Made by a program: the position numbers and the translations under genes. Shown piece after piece: positions 55,845 to 64,000 of a DNA stretch of 64,000 nt (positions are counted from its first letter, which is position 1; the number at the start of each line of letters is the position of its first letter). This DNA comes from Rhodopseudomonas palustris (GTDB taxonomy: Bacteria > Pseudomonadota > Alphaproteobacteria > Rhizobiales > Xanthobacteraceae): NCBI RefSeq assembly GCF_003031265.1, contig NZ_CP019966.1:4983501-5047500 (forward strand), written 5' to 3'. The notes beneath the pieces were generated by a model that saw nothing but the letters and a program-made list of their open reading frames with translations, was not told where the DNA came from and did no database searches.

Positions 55845-56986
55845 GCCAACACCCAGCAGTCTTCCGGGCCCCAGCTCACGTGCAGACGATCGCCGATATT
55901 CGGCAGCGGCCGCTTGGCGCTATCGGGGCAGCGCACCAGCAGCGTCTCGCCGCTCTCCATCTGTGCCTCGATGCGCAGGGTCTCGCCGAGGAAGATCGCC
56001 GAGGTCACCGTCACCGGCGTCGAATTTGCAGCCGGCTCGTCCGCAATCGCAATGCGCTCCGGACGGACCAGCACGGTGACACGGCCGACGTCGATCGCGT
56101 CGCGGCTCTCGGCTTCGAACACATAGCCGGAGCGGTTTTTCAGCGTCACCGTGGTGCCGCGCTTCTGCATGATCTCGGCTTCGATCAGATTGCTCTCGCC
56201 GACGAACGAGGCCACGAACCGATTGACGGGGTGGCGATAGATGTCGAGCGGCCGGCCGATCTGCACGATCTTGCCGGCATCCAGCACGGCAATGCGGTCG
56301 CTCATGGTCAGCGCTTCACCCTGATCGTGGGTGACGAACAGGATGGTGCTGCCGATGGTCTGGTGCAGATCGCGGATTTCGATCTGGATCGATTCGCGCA
56401 AACGACGGTCGAGCGCGCTGAGCGGCTCGTCCATCAGCACGACCTTGGGCCGCATCACGATGGCGCGCGCGATCGCGACGCGCTGCTGCTGGCCGCCGGA
56501 CATTTCCGACGGCGCCTTGTCGGCGTGCGCCGACAGCCGCATGATCTCCAGCGTCTCGGCGACGCAGCGCGTGGCGGTGGCGCGATCGACACCGGCCATC
56601 CGCATCGGGAACGCGACGTTCTGCGTCACCGTCATATTGGGGAATAGCGCGTAGCTCTGAAACACCATGCCGAACCCGCGCTTGTGCGTGGGCACGTTGT
56701 GGACCGGCTTGCCGTCGACCAGGATTTCGCCGCCATCGAGGGATTGGAAACCGGCGAGCAGATTGAGCAGCGTGGTCTTGCCGCTGCCGGACGGGCCGAG
56801 CAGCGTGATGAACTCACCGGGCTCGATATCGAGGCTGATGCGGTCGACTGCGTGAAACTGGCCGTAGCGCTTTTCGGCATCGCGCACCACGATGCTCGAG
56901 CCGATGGCCTGCCGCGTTTGCGTGGCCTGCGATGCTGCACCTCGCGCGCCGAAACTCCCTGCGCGCAGAGCCACTGGCTCGGCCAT
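55841..56986 (-). CDS. ABC transporter ATP-binding protein
   Basis: A 381-residue ATPase. Walker A GPSGSGKTTLL, the signature MSGGQQQRVAIARA, Walker B VVLMDEPLSALD and H-loop VTHDQGEAL are all present. A C-terminal TOBE-type domain follows from about residue 300, as in putrescine/iron importers. The ATG at 56986 has GGGAGGG upstream. First gene of the importer operon; reads away from the CoA-transferase genes. Confidence 0.95.
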   Translation of the reverse strand: MAEPVALRAGSFGARGAASQATQTRQAIGSSIVVRDAEKRYGQFHAVDRISLDIEPGEFITLLGPSGSGKTTLLNLLAGFQSLDGGEILVDGKPVHNVPTHKRGFGMVFQSYALFPNMTVTQNVAFPMRMAGVDRATATRCVAETLEIMRLSAHADKAPSEMSGGQQQRVAIARAIVMRPKVVLMDEPLSALDRRLRESIQIEIRDLHQTIGSTILFVTHDQGEALTMSDRIAVLDAGKIVQIGRPLDIYRHPVNRFVASFVGESNLIEAEIMQKRGTTVTLKNRSGYVFEAESRDAIDVGRVTVLVRPERIAIADEPAANSTPVTVTSAIFLGETLRIEAQMESGETLLVRCPDSAKRPLPNIGDRLHVSWGPEDCWVLA

Positions 56987-57017
56987 CGTTCCCTCCCTGA
57001 TCATTCCCGACTTCGTC

Positions 57018-57034
57018 GTTCTATATTATGAAAC
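57018..57034. promoter_or_regulatory. Possible operator 1 near the importer promoter
   Basis: GTTCTATATTATGAAAC resembles the perfect inverted repeat at 57205: same GTTCTA half, changed second half. It lies 32 nt from the ATPase start. Confidence 0.4.
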
Positions 57035-57204
57035 GCTATTCCAATTATTCTTGGCGGGCGACTGGGTCTTGTCAAGTCGGGGAACGTGCGCTGCGACGCG
57101 GTGGCACGCGCCGGGCCGCCATGCAGATGCGCCGAAGCGCCACGCAGGAATACGATCGGCATTGACAGAGGATCGGATGCGCGACTAATTTTATTTGGAA
57201 AGAC

Positions 57205-57221
57205 GTTCTACAATATAGAAC
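57205..57221. promoter_or_regulatory. Possible operator 2 near the CoA-transferase promoter
   Basis: GTTCTACAATATAGAAC is a perfect inverted repeat (GTTCTA-N5-TAGAAC) ending 20 nt before the GTG start of the CoA-transferase gene. It is likely bound by the IclR-type regulator at 52092, or by another repressor. Confidence 0.5.
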
Positions 57222-57241
57222 ACAAAATCGGGAGGTTGATC

Positions 57242-58048
57242 GTGGCGAGCGATCTTCGCGGACTGGCGAAGTATGTGGAGCCGGGAATCCGGCTGGCCGT
57301 GCCGGTCGACTATGCCGGCGTCTCGATGGCGATGACGCGCCCGATCATCGAGCGCAAAACCGGCAACCTCCATCTCATCTGCGTGCCGACCGGCGGCCTT
57401 CAGGTCGATCAGCTGATCGGCTCGGGCCTGGTCCGCACCGTCGAGACCAGCGCGGTGACGCTCGGCGAGGCCGGCGGCGCGCCGCGGTTCAACGCAGCCG
57501 TCAAGGACGGCTCGATCAAGCTGATGGACGCGACCTGCCCGGCGATCCACGCCGGGCTGATGGCGGCCCAAAAGGGCAGCCCGTTCATGCCGATGCGCGG
57601 CCTGATCGGCAGCGACATCCTGCGGCATCGCAAGGATTGGCGCGTGATCGACAATCCGCTGGCGGACGGCGGCGACCCCGTGGTGCTGATCCCCGCGATC
57701 AAGCCGGACGTGACGATCTTCCACGCCCCGATGGCCGACCGCTTCGGCAACGTCTGGATCGGCCGGCGCCGCGAACTCGCCGCGATGGCCTATGCGTCGG
57801 CGACGACGCTGGTGACGGTCGAACGGATCGTCGACGACAGCCTGCTCGCCAACGAGATCACCGCGGCCGGCGTGCTGCCGGCGATCTACGTGACTGAAGT
57901 TGCGCTCGCGCCGAAGGGCGCGTGGCCCTACGGGCTGTGGGGCGAATATCAGGCCGACACCCAGGAACTCGTTCGCTACGCGCGCGCGGCGCGCACCGCC
58001 GAAGGTTTTGCCGAATACATGACGACGACGCAGATGGAGCCCGCCTGA
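57242..58048 (+). CDS. CoA-transferase, alpha subunit
   Basis: A 268-residue family I CoA-transferase alpha subunit resembling the glutaconate/IpdA type: GLIGSDILRHRKDWRVIDNP and KPDVTIFHAPMADRFGNVWIG. The GTG at 57242 has GGAGG 6 nt upstream; a longer frame from 57086 has no ribosome site. The next gene overlaps by 1 nt, as expected for the two subunits of one enzyme. It probably transfers CoA to an organic acid so it can be degraded. Confidence 0.88.
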   Translation: MASDLRGLAKYVEPGIRLAVPVDYAGVSMAMTRPIIERKTGNLHLICVPTGGLQVDQLIGSGLVRTVETSAVTLGEAGGAPRFNAAVKDGSIKLMDATCPAIHAGLMAAQKGSPFMPMRGLIGSDILRHRKDWRVIDNPLADGGDPVVLIPAIKPDVTIFHAPMADRFGNVWIGRRRELAAMAYASATTLVTVERIVDDSLLANEITAAGVLPAIYVTEVALAPKGAWPYGLWGEYQADTQELVRYARAARTAEGFAEYMTTTQMEPA

Positions 58049-58815
58049 TGACCGACATTCATCCGCGCGAGATCCTGATCTGCACCATCGCCAAGCTGCT
58101 CGACGGCGTTCGTCATGTTGCGGTCGGCGCCTCCTCGCCGATTCCGGCCTCGGGCGCGATGCTGCTGCGGGCGCTGAAGCAGCAGGCCGGCGAGACCGGA
58201 CCGCGGATTTCGATCCTCGGCTCGGTCGAGCATAACTTCTTCACCAACGGTTCGGCCGAGCTGTTCGATTGCGCCGGCCAGGGCCGCATCGACGCCTTCT
58301 TCCTCGGCGGCGGTCAGATCGACGGCCAGGGCAACATCAATCTGGTCGGCACCGGCGAGTATCCGCAGACGCAAGTGCGCTGGCCGGGCTCGTTCGGGTC
58401 GGCCTATCTGTACTACGTCGTGCCGCGCGTAATCCTGTTCCGCGAGGAGCACACCCCGCGCGCGATGGTCGAGAAGGTCGACTTCATCAGCGCGCCGGGT
58501 GTCAGCGACGACGGCGTGTATCGCACCGGCGGCCCGATCGCGCTGCTGACCAGCAAAGCGCTGTTCCGCTTCGACAAGGAGCGCCGCGGCTTCGACCTGC
58601 AAAGCGTGCATCCCGGCTACGACCTCACCGCCATCAAGGAAGCGACCGGCTTCAAGTTTGCGCATGACGACGTGCCGGAACAGACCCCGCTGCCCGATCC
58701 GGACGTGCTGAAGCTGCTGCGCGAGCGCGTCTACGACGAAGTCGCCGAGACCTATCCGGACTTCGCCGCACAGATGCGGCGTGAGATCGCACAGCCGCTG
58801 TCGCAAGCATCCTGA
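58048..58815 (+). CDS. CoA-transferase, beta subunit
   Basis: A 255-residue beta subunit: HVAVGASSPIPASGAMLLRA near the N-terminus, then FFLGGGQIDGQGNINLVGTG, which is the typical beta-subunit core. Its ATG overlaps the alpha stop (TGATG). Glutaconate-type transferases carry their catalytic Glu in this subunit; I could not assign it with confidence. Substrate unknown. Confidence 0.88.
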   Translation: MTDIHPREILICTIAKLLDGVRHVAVGASSPIPASGAMLLRALKQQAGETGPRISILGSVEHNFFTNGSAELFDCAGQGRIDAFFLGGGQIDGQGNINLVGTGEYPQTQVRWPGSFGSAYLYYVVPRVILFREEHTPRAMVEKVDFISAPGVSDDGVYRTGGPIALLTSKALFRFDKERRGFDLQSVHPGYDLTAIKEATGFKFAHDDVPEQTPLPDPDVLKLLRERVYDEVAETYPDFAAQMRREIAQPLSQAS

Positions 58816-58847
58816 GCCGATCAGCCATCATCCTACGGAGACGGCGC

Positions 58848-61157
58848 GTGAGTGAGATCAAGCGAATCCCGCACTGCAGCCACTGGGGCGCCTATACGCT
58901 GCTGGTGCAGGACGGGAGCATCGTCGGCGTCGAGCCGTTCGCGCACGATCCAGCGCCGTCGCCGATCATTCACTCGGTGCCGGAATGGGCCAATCCCAAG
59001 CGCCGCGTGCCGCGCCCGCTGGTGCGCGCCGGCTGGCTGGAGAAACGAGAGCACAGCGACCGGCGCAAGCGCGGCGCCGAGAAGTTCGTAGCGGTCAGTT
59101 GGGACGAAGCGACCACCCTGGTCGCCGATGAAATCCGCCGCGTCTCGACGACATACGGCAACGCCTCGATCTTCGCCGGCTCCTATGGCTGGACTAATTC
59201 GGGCCGGCTGCACCACGCTTCATCGCTGCTGAAGCGGATGCTCAATCTGGTCGGCGGCTTCACCCGTCACGTCGACACCTATTCGATCGCCGCAGGCCCC
59301 GTGATCCTGCGCCACACGCTCGGCAGCTCGGACGCCTGCGACGGCCGCGCCAACACGCTCGACACCATCGCCGAACACACCGAGACGCTGGTGGTGTTCG
59401 GCGCGCTGTCGCCGCGCACCGCGCAGACCGAGGCGGGCGGAATCGGCGTACACCGCGTCGAGTCGTATTTGCGCAAGATCGCCGATCGCGGCATCCGCAT
59501 CGTGCATGTCTCGCCGCTGAAAGACGATCTGCCGGAGTGGGTCGGCGCCGAATGGTGGCCGATCCGTCCGAACACCGACGCCGCGCTGATGCTCGGCCTC
59601 GCCGGCGAGATCGTGCTGGCAGGCCTGCACGCCCGCGACTTCCTCGAGCGCTGCACCAGCGGCGCCGATCAACTGATCGCGTATCTCGACGGCTCGGCCG
59701 ACGGCGTCCGCAAGGATGCGGCGTGGGCGGCGGAGATCTGCGGCCTCGATGCCGAGAGCATTCGTCAACTCGCGCGGCGTCTGGTCGACACCCGCAGCAT
59801 GCTGACGGTGAGCTGGAGCCTGCAGCGCGCGCATCACGGCGAGCAGCCGTTCTGGTCGGCGCTCGGCCTTGCCTCGATCATCGGCCAGATCGGCCTGCCC
59901 GGCGGCGGTGTCGGCTATGGCTACGCGTCGCTCGGCGGCGTCGGCTCGCCATTCAACATCGGCAAGTCGCCGGCGATTTCGCAGCTGACGCGGCCGATCG
60001 ACAGCTTCATTCCGGTGGCGCGGATCAGCGATATGCTGCTGAACCCGGGCGGGACCTTCACCTACGAAGGCAAGACCCAGACCTATCCGGACACCCGGCT
60101 GGTGTATTGGGCCGGCGGCAATCCGTATCACCACCATCAGGATCTCAACCGGCTCGCCGAAGCCTGGACGCGGCCGGAGACGATCATCGTTCAGGATCCG
60201 ATGTTCACCGCGACCGCGCAGCGCGCCGATATCGTGCTGCCGGCGACGACCTCGATCGAGCGCAACGACCTCGCCGGCAACCGCCGCTCCGATTTCGTGA
60301 TCGCGATGAAGCAGGCGATCGCGCCGGTCGGCGAGTCGCTGCCGGATTTCGAGATCTTCAATCGCATCGCCGCCAAGCTCGGTGTCGCCGACGGCTTCAA
60401 CGAAGGCCGCGACGAGATCGGCTGGGTGCGGCATCTCTACGAAGAGGTGCGGCAGGACGCGGTCGAACGCCTCGGCTTCGAGATGCCCGACTTCGACACG
60501 TTCTGGGAGCGCGGCTACGCCCGCTGCCCGGTCCGCGCCGAGCACACCTTCCTGGCCGACTTCCGCACCGATCCCGCCGCGCATCCGCTCAACACCGAGA
60601 GCGGCCGGATCGTGCTCGGCAGCCGCACGCTGGCCGGGCTCGGCTATGACGATTGCCCGCCGCATCCGGCTTGGCTCGAACCGGCCGAATGGCTGGGCAA
60701 GGGCGACGCCTCCGATCTGCACATGATCTCGCATCAGCCGCTCGGCCGGCTGCACAGCCAGATCGAAACCGGCGTCGCCAGCGTGGCGGCCAAGCGCAAC
60801 GGCCGCGAACAGGCGAAGCTGCATCCGACCGACGCCGCGGCGCGCGGCATCCGGGACGGCCAGACCATCCGCATCTGGAACGGGCGCGGCGCCTGCCTTG
60901 CGACCGCGACGGTCACCGACACGGTGCGACCCGGCGTGCTGGTGCTGCCGACCGGCGCTTGGTTCACGCCGCGCGACGAGAACGGCCTCGAAGTCGCCGG
61001 CAATCCCAACGTGCTGACGCTCGACATCGGCACTTCGCAATTCGGCCAGGGCTGCTCGGCACATACCTGCCTGGTCCGCGCCGAACCACACATCGCCGAT
61101 CAGCGCGACGCTTTCGACGAATATCAGGACAAGCTGGTCGCCCTCGCGACCGCCTAA
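58848..61157 (+). CDS. Cytoplasmic DMSO-reductase-family molybdoenzyme (BisC/TorA-like)
   Basis: A 769-residue molybdopterin oxidoreductase of the serine-ligand type. GSYGWTNSGRLHHASSLLKR and HVDTYSIAAGPVILRHTLG hold the expected Mo ligand Ser, as in biotin sulfoxide or TMAO reductases. No Fe-S cysteine motif occurs at the N-terminus, which matches that subgroup. There is no Tat signal, so it works in the cytoplasm like BisC. The C-terminal domain has MISHQPLGRLHSQIE and GVLVLPTGAWFTPRD. In this cluster it could reduce an S-oxide or N-oxide, or hydroxylate a substrate; the real substrate is unknown. Confidence 0.92.
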   Translation: MSEIKRIPHCSHWGAYTLLVQDGSIVGVEPFAHDPAPSPIIHSVPEWANPKRRVPRPLVRAGWLEKREHSDRRKRGAEKFVAVSWDEATTLVADEIRRVSTTYGNASIFAGSYGWTNSGRLHHASSLLKRMLNLVGGFTRHVDTYSIAAGPVILRHTLGSSDACDGRANTLDTIAEHTETLVVFGALSPRTAQTEAGGIGVHRVESYLRKIADRGIRIVHVSPLKDDLPEWVGAEWWPIRPNTDAALMLGLAGEIVLAGLHARDFLERCTSGADQLIAYLDGSADGVRKDAAWAAEICGLDAESIRQLARRLVDTRSMLTVSWSLQRAHHGEQPFWSALGLASIIGQIGLPGGGVGYGYASLGGVGSPFNIGKSPAISQLTRPIDSFIPVARISDMLLNPGGTFTYEGKTQTYPDTRLVYWAGGNPYHHHQDLNRLAEAWTRPETIIVQDPMFTATAQRADIVLPATTSIERNDLAGNRRSDFVIAMKQAIAPVGESLPDFEIFNRIAAKLGVADGFNEGRDEIGWVRHLYEEVRQDAVERLGFEMPDFDTFWERGYARCPVRAEHTFLADFRTDPAAHPLNTESGRIVLGSRTLAGLGYDDCPPHPAWLEPAEWLGKGDASDLHMISHQPLGRLHSQIETGVASVAAKRNGREQAKLHPTDAAARGIRDGQTIRIWNGRGACLATATVTDTVRPGVLVLPTGAWFTPRDENGLEVAGNPNVLTLDIGTSQFGQGCSAHTCLVRAEPHIADQRDAFDEYQDKLVALATA

Positions 61158-61171
61158 AGAGAGACTGCGAC

Positions 61172-61741
61172 ATGACCAAGCCTGCTATCAGCCGCTTCCC
61201 GGTTCCGGATATCGCCAGCCTGCCGGAGGACATCCGCACCCGCATTCTCGCAGTGCAGGAGAAGTCCGGCTTCGTGCCCAACGTGTTTCTCACGCTGGCA
61301 CATCGCCCCGATGAATTCCGCGCCTTCTTCGCCTATCACGACGCGCTGATGGACAAGCCCGGCCCGATCACCAAGGCCGAGCGCGAAATGATCGTGGTCG
61401 CCACCAGCAACGCCAACCAGTGCCAGTATTGCGTGATCGCGCACGGCGCGATCCTGCGCATCCGCGCCAAAAACCCGCTGCTCGCCGACCAGATCGCGGT
61501 GAACTATCGCAAGGCCGACATCACCCCGCGGCAGCGCGCGATGCTCGACTTCGCCATGAAGGTCTCGGCCCAGGCCTACGAGGTCGGCGACGCCGACATC
61601 GAAACGCTGAAGAGCCACGACTTCAGCGAAGAAGACATCTGGGACATCGCGGCGATCGCGGCGTTCTTCGGCATGTCCAACCGCCTCGCAAACGTCACCA
61701 GCATGCGGCCGAACGACGAGTTCTATGCGATGGGGCGCTGA
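61172..61741 (+). CDS. AhpD-like (carboxymuconolactone decarboxylase fold) protein
   Basis: A 189-residue alkylhydroperoxidase-D-like protein. The redox motif NQCQYCVIAHG has the CxxC-x3-H pattern of AhpD. FVPNVFLTLAHRPDEFRAFF before it and MLDFAMKVS after it fit the 'peroxidase-related' subgroup. It starts 14 nt after the molybdoenzyme. It may detoxify a peroxide or act as a thiol oxidoreductase. Confidence 0.9.
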   Translation: MTKPAISRFPVPDIASLPEDIRTRILAVQEKSGFVPNVFLTLAHRPDEFRAFFAYHDALMDKPGPITKAEREMIVVATSNANQCQYCVIAHGAILRIRAKNPLLADQIAVNYRKADITPRQRAMLDFAMKVSAQAYEVGDADIETLKSHDFSEEDIWDIAAIAAFFGMSNRLANVTSMRPNDEFYAMGR

Positions 61742-61819
61742 GGCGCCTCGTTCGAGCTTTCGCGACGATGCGCAGCGGCCGGGAAGAGCCGCAGCGGCCA
61801 ACCTTTGAGGAAACCACCC

Positions 61820-62506
61820 ATGACGCTTCCCGGCGCTGCTGACGTCGCAACCCGGCAATCCATCATCGACGCCTGCCGCGAGATGACGGCCTTGGGCATC
61901 AACCAGGGCACGTCGGGCAACATCAGTGTTCGCACCGAAGACGGCATCCTGGTGACGCCGTCCGGCGTGCCGTACGAATTGATGCAGCCGGAAGACATCG
62001 TGGCAATGAAATGGGACGGCTCATGGACCGCGCCGGAAGGCCGCGTGCCCTCGACCGAGTGGCGCTTCCATCTCGATATTCTGCGCGAGAAGCCGGAAGC
62101 CAACGCCGTGGTGCACGCGCACCCGATCTTCTGCACCATCATCGCGATCATGAACCGCGCGATTCCGGCGATCCACTACATGATCGCGGCCGGCGGCGGC
62201 AACGACATTCCCTGCGCGCCCTACGCGCAATACGGTACCGCCGAACTGTCGCAAACGGTGCTCGAGGCGCTGCGCTATCGCCGCGCCTGCCTGATGGCGC
62301 ATCACGGAATGATCGCAATCGGCCCGAACCTGCGCCGAGCTTTGTGGCTCGCCGGCACCGTCGAAGTGCTGGCCAAGCAATATCACGGCTGCCTGCAGAT
62401 CGGCTCGCCGCCGCTGCTCTCGGATGACGAGGTCGACAGCATCCTGAAACGCTGGGGCCAATACGGCCTGCGCGACAGCGACCGCGCTCCCAAGACCTCC
62501 AACTAA
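61820..62506 (+). CDS. Class II aldolase/adducin family protein (AraD/FucA type)
   Basis: A 228-residue aldolase or epimerase. Zinc-binding histidines are in AVVHAHPIFC and LMAHHGMIAIG. NQGTSGNISVRTEDGILVTPSG near the N-terminus is the conserved phosphate-binding segment. ATG at 61820 with GAGG upstream. FucA-like enzymes cleave sugar 1-phosphates; with the adjacent sugar kinase it may form such a step. Confidence 0.92.
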   Translation: MTLPGAADVATRQSIIDACREMTALGINQGTSGNISVRTEDGILVTPSGVPYELMQPEDIVAMKWDGSWTAPEGRVPSTEWRFHLDILREKPEANAVVHAHPIFCTIIAIMNRAIPAIHYMIAAGGGNDIPCAPYAQYGTAELSQTVLEALRYRRACLMAHHGMIAIGPNLRRALWLAGTVEVLAKQYHGCLQIGSPPLLSDDEVDSILKRWGQYGLRDSDRAPKTSN

Positions 62507-62536
62507 CACCAATCAACACTGCGTAAGGCTTGCTCC

Positions 62537-63496
62537 ATGGCCCATCCCCACGACGTCAGCGTCTGCGGCACCTACATCCTCGATATTCTCGGCGTGCCGG
62601 TGACCGAGATCCCGGCCGGCGGCGGCCGGGCGCTGATCGATGAGATCCGCCTCACCGTCGCCGGCACCGCCGGTGGCACGGTCGTGCCGTGCGCCCGGCT
62701 CGGCCTGAAAGCTCTCGCAGTCGGCGCGGTCGGCACCGACGAGAAGGCCGATTGGGTGCTGAACGCGATGGAGCGCGAGGGCATCGACATCTCGGTGATG
62801 GAGAAGATCGCCGGCGCGCCGACCTCGGCGACCATCCTGCCAATCCGGCCCGACGGCTCCCGGCCGGTGCTGCACGCGCGCGGCGCTTCGGCGCGCTGGA
62901 AGATTTCGCCGGAAGCCCAGAAGGTCGCCTGCGGCAGCAAGGTGCTGCATCTCGGCGGCGTCGGATCGCTGCTGGCGATGGACGGCGAACCGACGGTGTC
63001 GCTGCTGCGCGATGCCAAGGCGGCCGGCTGCATCACGACGGTCGATCTGATCCAGGCGCGCGGCGAAACGCTGCCGCTGCTCGAGCCGCTGATGCCCTAC
63101 ACCGACTTCTTCATGCCGAGCATCGACGAAACCCACGCGCTGATCGGCAGCGACGATCCGGCGACCTGCGCGCGCTACTTCATCGGCAAGGGCGCCCGCG
63201 CCTGCGCGATCTCGCTCGGCGAGCACGGCTCGTTCGTGATGACGCGCGACGGACGGCAGTTCACCGTGCCGGCATTCGACATCACCGTGCGCGACACCTC
63301 GGGCTGCGGCGATTCCTACACCGGCGGCTTTATCGCCGGCCTGGTGCGCGACTGGGATCTCCAGGACTGCGCCCGGCTGGCGACAGCCACGGCCGCCATC
63401 GTCGCCACGGGCCTCGGCTCCGGCGCCAACCTGGTGTCGTTCGAGGAGACGGTGAAAGCCATGAACACACTGCCGGTGCGTGCCGCGCGCACCTGA
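62537..63496 (+). CDS. PfkB-family carbohydrate kinase
   Basis: A 319-residue ribokinase-type kinase. The C-terminal signature DTSGCGDSYTGGFIAG contains the catalytic Asp, and the N-terminal PAGGGRALIDEIRLTVAGTAGG is the substrate region. It follows the aldolase by 30 nt. It would phosphorylate a sugar-like or sugar-acid intermediate before aldol cleavage. Confidence 0.93.
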   Translation: MAHPHDVSVCGTYILDILGVPVTEIPAGGGRALIDEIRLTVAGTAGGTVVPCARLGLKALAVGAVGTDEKADWVLNAMEREGIDISVMEKIAGAPTSATILPIRPDGSRPVLHARGASARWKISPEAQKVACGSKVLHLGGVGSLLAMDGEPTVSLLRDAKAAGCITTVDLIQARGETLPLLEPLMPYTDFFMPSIDETHALIGSDDPATCARYFIGKGARACAISLGEHGSFVMTRDGRQFTVPAFDITVRDTSGCGDSYTGGFIAGLVRDWDLQDCARLATATAAIVATGLGSGANLVSFEETVKAMNTLPVRAART

Positions 63497-63542
63497 GTTC
63501 ATCACGACCTATCTTTCGATCGGAACGTTTCGAGGATCACTC

Positions 63543-64000
63543 ATGACCAGACATGCCATCGTCACCGGAGCCAGCCGCGGCATCGGACGCGCCATCGCGC
63601 TCGGCCTTGCTCAGCGCGGCTACGACCTCGCCCTCACCGACATCGCCGCACAGGAAAGCGTGCTGCGTGAGACCGTCGAGGAGGTGAAGCAGCTCGGCCG
63701 CAAGTGCATTCCGATCCTCGCCGACGTCAGCAAGATCGAGGATTGCCAACGTTCGGTGGCCGAGGCGGTCGCGGGGCTCGGACACGTCGACGTGCTCGTC
63801 AACAATGCCGGCATCCTGCGACTGGCGATGATCGACGAGACCACGCCCGAACATTGGGATCAGACCTTCGCGGTGAACGTCCGCGGCGTTTTCCAGATGA
63901 CCCAGGCGGTCGTCGTCCACATGAAGGAGCGGCGTTACGGCCGCATCGTCAATATCGCGTCGCTGGCCGCCCGCACCGGCGGTCCCGGCCAGTCGCACTA
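63543..64000 (+). CDS. SDR oxidoreductase (partial, cut by window end)
   Basis: The first 152 residues of a short-chain dehydrogenase: VTGASRGIGRAIALGLAQRG, then NNAGILR near residue 85 and NIASLAA with Ser. The window ends at SHY, exactly where the catalytic Tyr of YxxxK is expected. It follows the kinase by 46 nt in the same operon. Probably oxidises or reduces a hydroxy intermediate of the pathway. Confidence 0.92.
   Translation, partial: MTRHAIVTGASRGIGRAIALGLAQRGYDLALTDIAAQESVLRETVEEVKQLGRKCIPILADVSKIEDCQRSVAEAVAGLGHVDVLVNNAGILRLAMIDETTPEHWDQTFAVNVRGVFQMTQAVVVHMKERRYGRIVNIASLAARTGGPGQSH

Noticed and set aside
59220..61091. A 623-codon minus-strand frame opposite the molybdoenzyme gene
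   Set aside because: Antisense shadow; the plus strand encodes a complete, recognisable enzyme.

Overview
The window looks like Rhodopseudomonas palustris or a very close relative (a GC-rich photosynthetic alphaproteobacterium). The evidence is one continuous cluster of molybdenum nitrogenase genes, a form II RuBisCO/Calvin cycle operon, FeoAB iron uptake and a rhizobial-type NifA. The species call rests on remembered gene order, not on a search.

Layout. 1-6.1 kb: a carrier-protein cluster with two stand-alone acyl carrier proteins, an AMP-forming ligase, a ketoreductase-like SDR, a class-II aaRS-like amino acid:carrier protein ligase, an acyl-CoA dehydrogenase homologue and a cupin. 6.3-35.7 kb: the nitrogen fixation island. 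Almost all of it is on the minus strand, and it reads from right to left as nifA; fdxN-nifB-fdx-iscA-TPR-LRV-nifZ-nifZ-nifT-(unknown)-SIR2-like; nifHDKENX-DUF269-DUF683-fdxB-nifQ; iscA-nifUSVW; fixABCX; then a DUF2478 gene on the plus strand. I found NifA upstream sites (TGT-N10-ACA) paired with sigma-54 -24/-12 elements before fixA, iscA-nifUSVW, nifH and fdxN-nifB. A fifth set is a divergent pair driving an SDR gene and a YqeB/XdhC-like gene. 35.7-39.4 kb: feoAB, bracketed by almost identical 222-223 bp inverted repeats. 39.4-43.9 kb: two tandem chemoreceptor genes and one orphan. 44.2-50.8 kb: cbbFPTAM, ending in a strong terminator. 51.2-52 kb: a carboxylesterase. 52.1-64 kb: an IclR-controlled catabolic locus with an ABC importer and, divergently, a two-subunit CoA-transferase, a cytoplasmic DMSO-reductase-family molybdoenzyme, an AhpD-like protein, a class II aldolase, a PfkB kinase and an SDR cut by the window end.

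How the genes work together. NifHDK is the nitrogenase. NifB, E, N, V, Q and X make and carry FeMo-co and its precursors. NifU, NifS and two IscA-like proteins supply Fe-S clusters. FixABCX and the ferredoxins deliver electrons. FeoAB supplies ferrous iron under the anaerobic conditions that nitrogenase needs. CbbM and its partners fix CO2 and consume excess reductant. The two ends of the window encode less understood pathways, and these are the best candidates for undescribed biology: aminoacyl or acyl chemistry on carrier proteins at the left, and a molybdoenzyme/CoA-transferase catabolic route at the right.

Limits. All family assignments come from reading motifs, without database searches. 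Promoters and operators are matches by eye.
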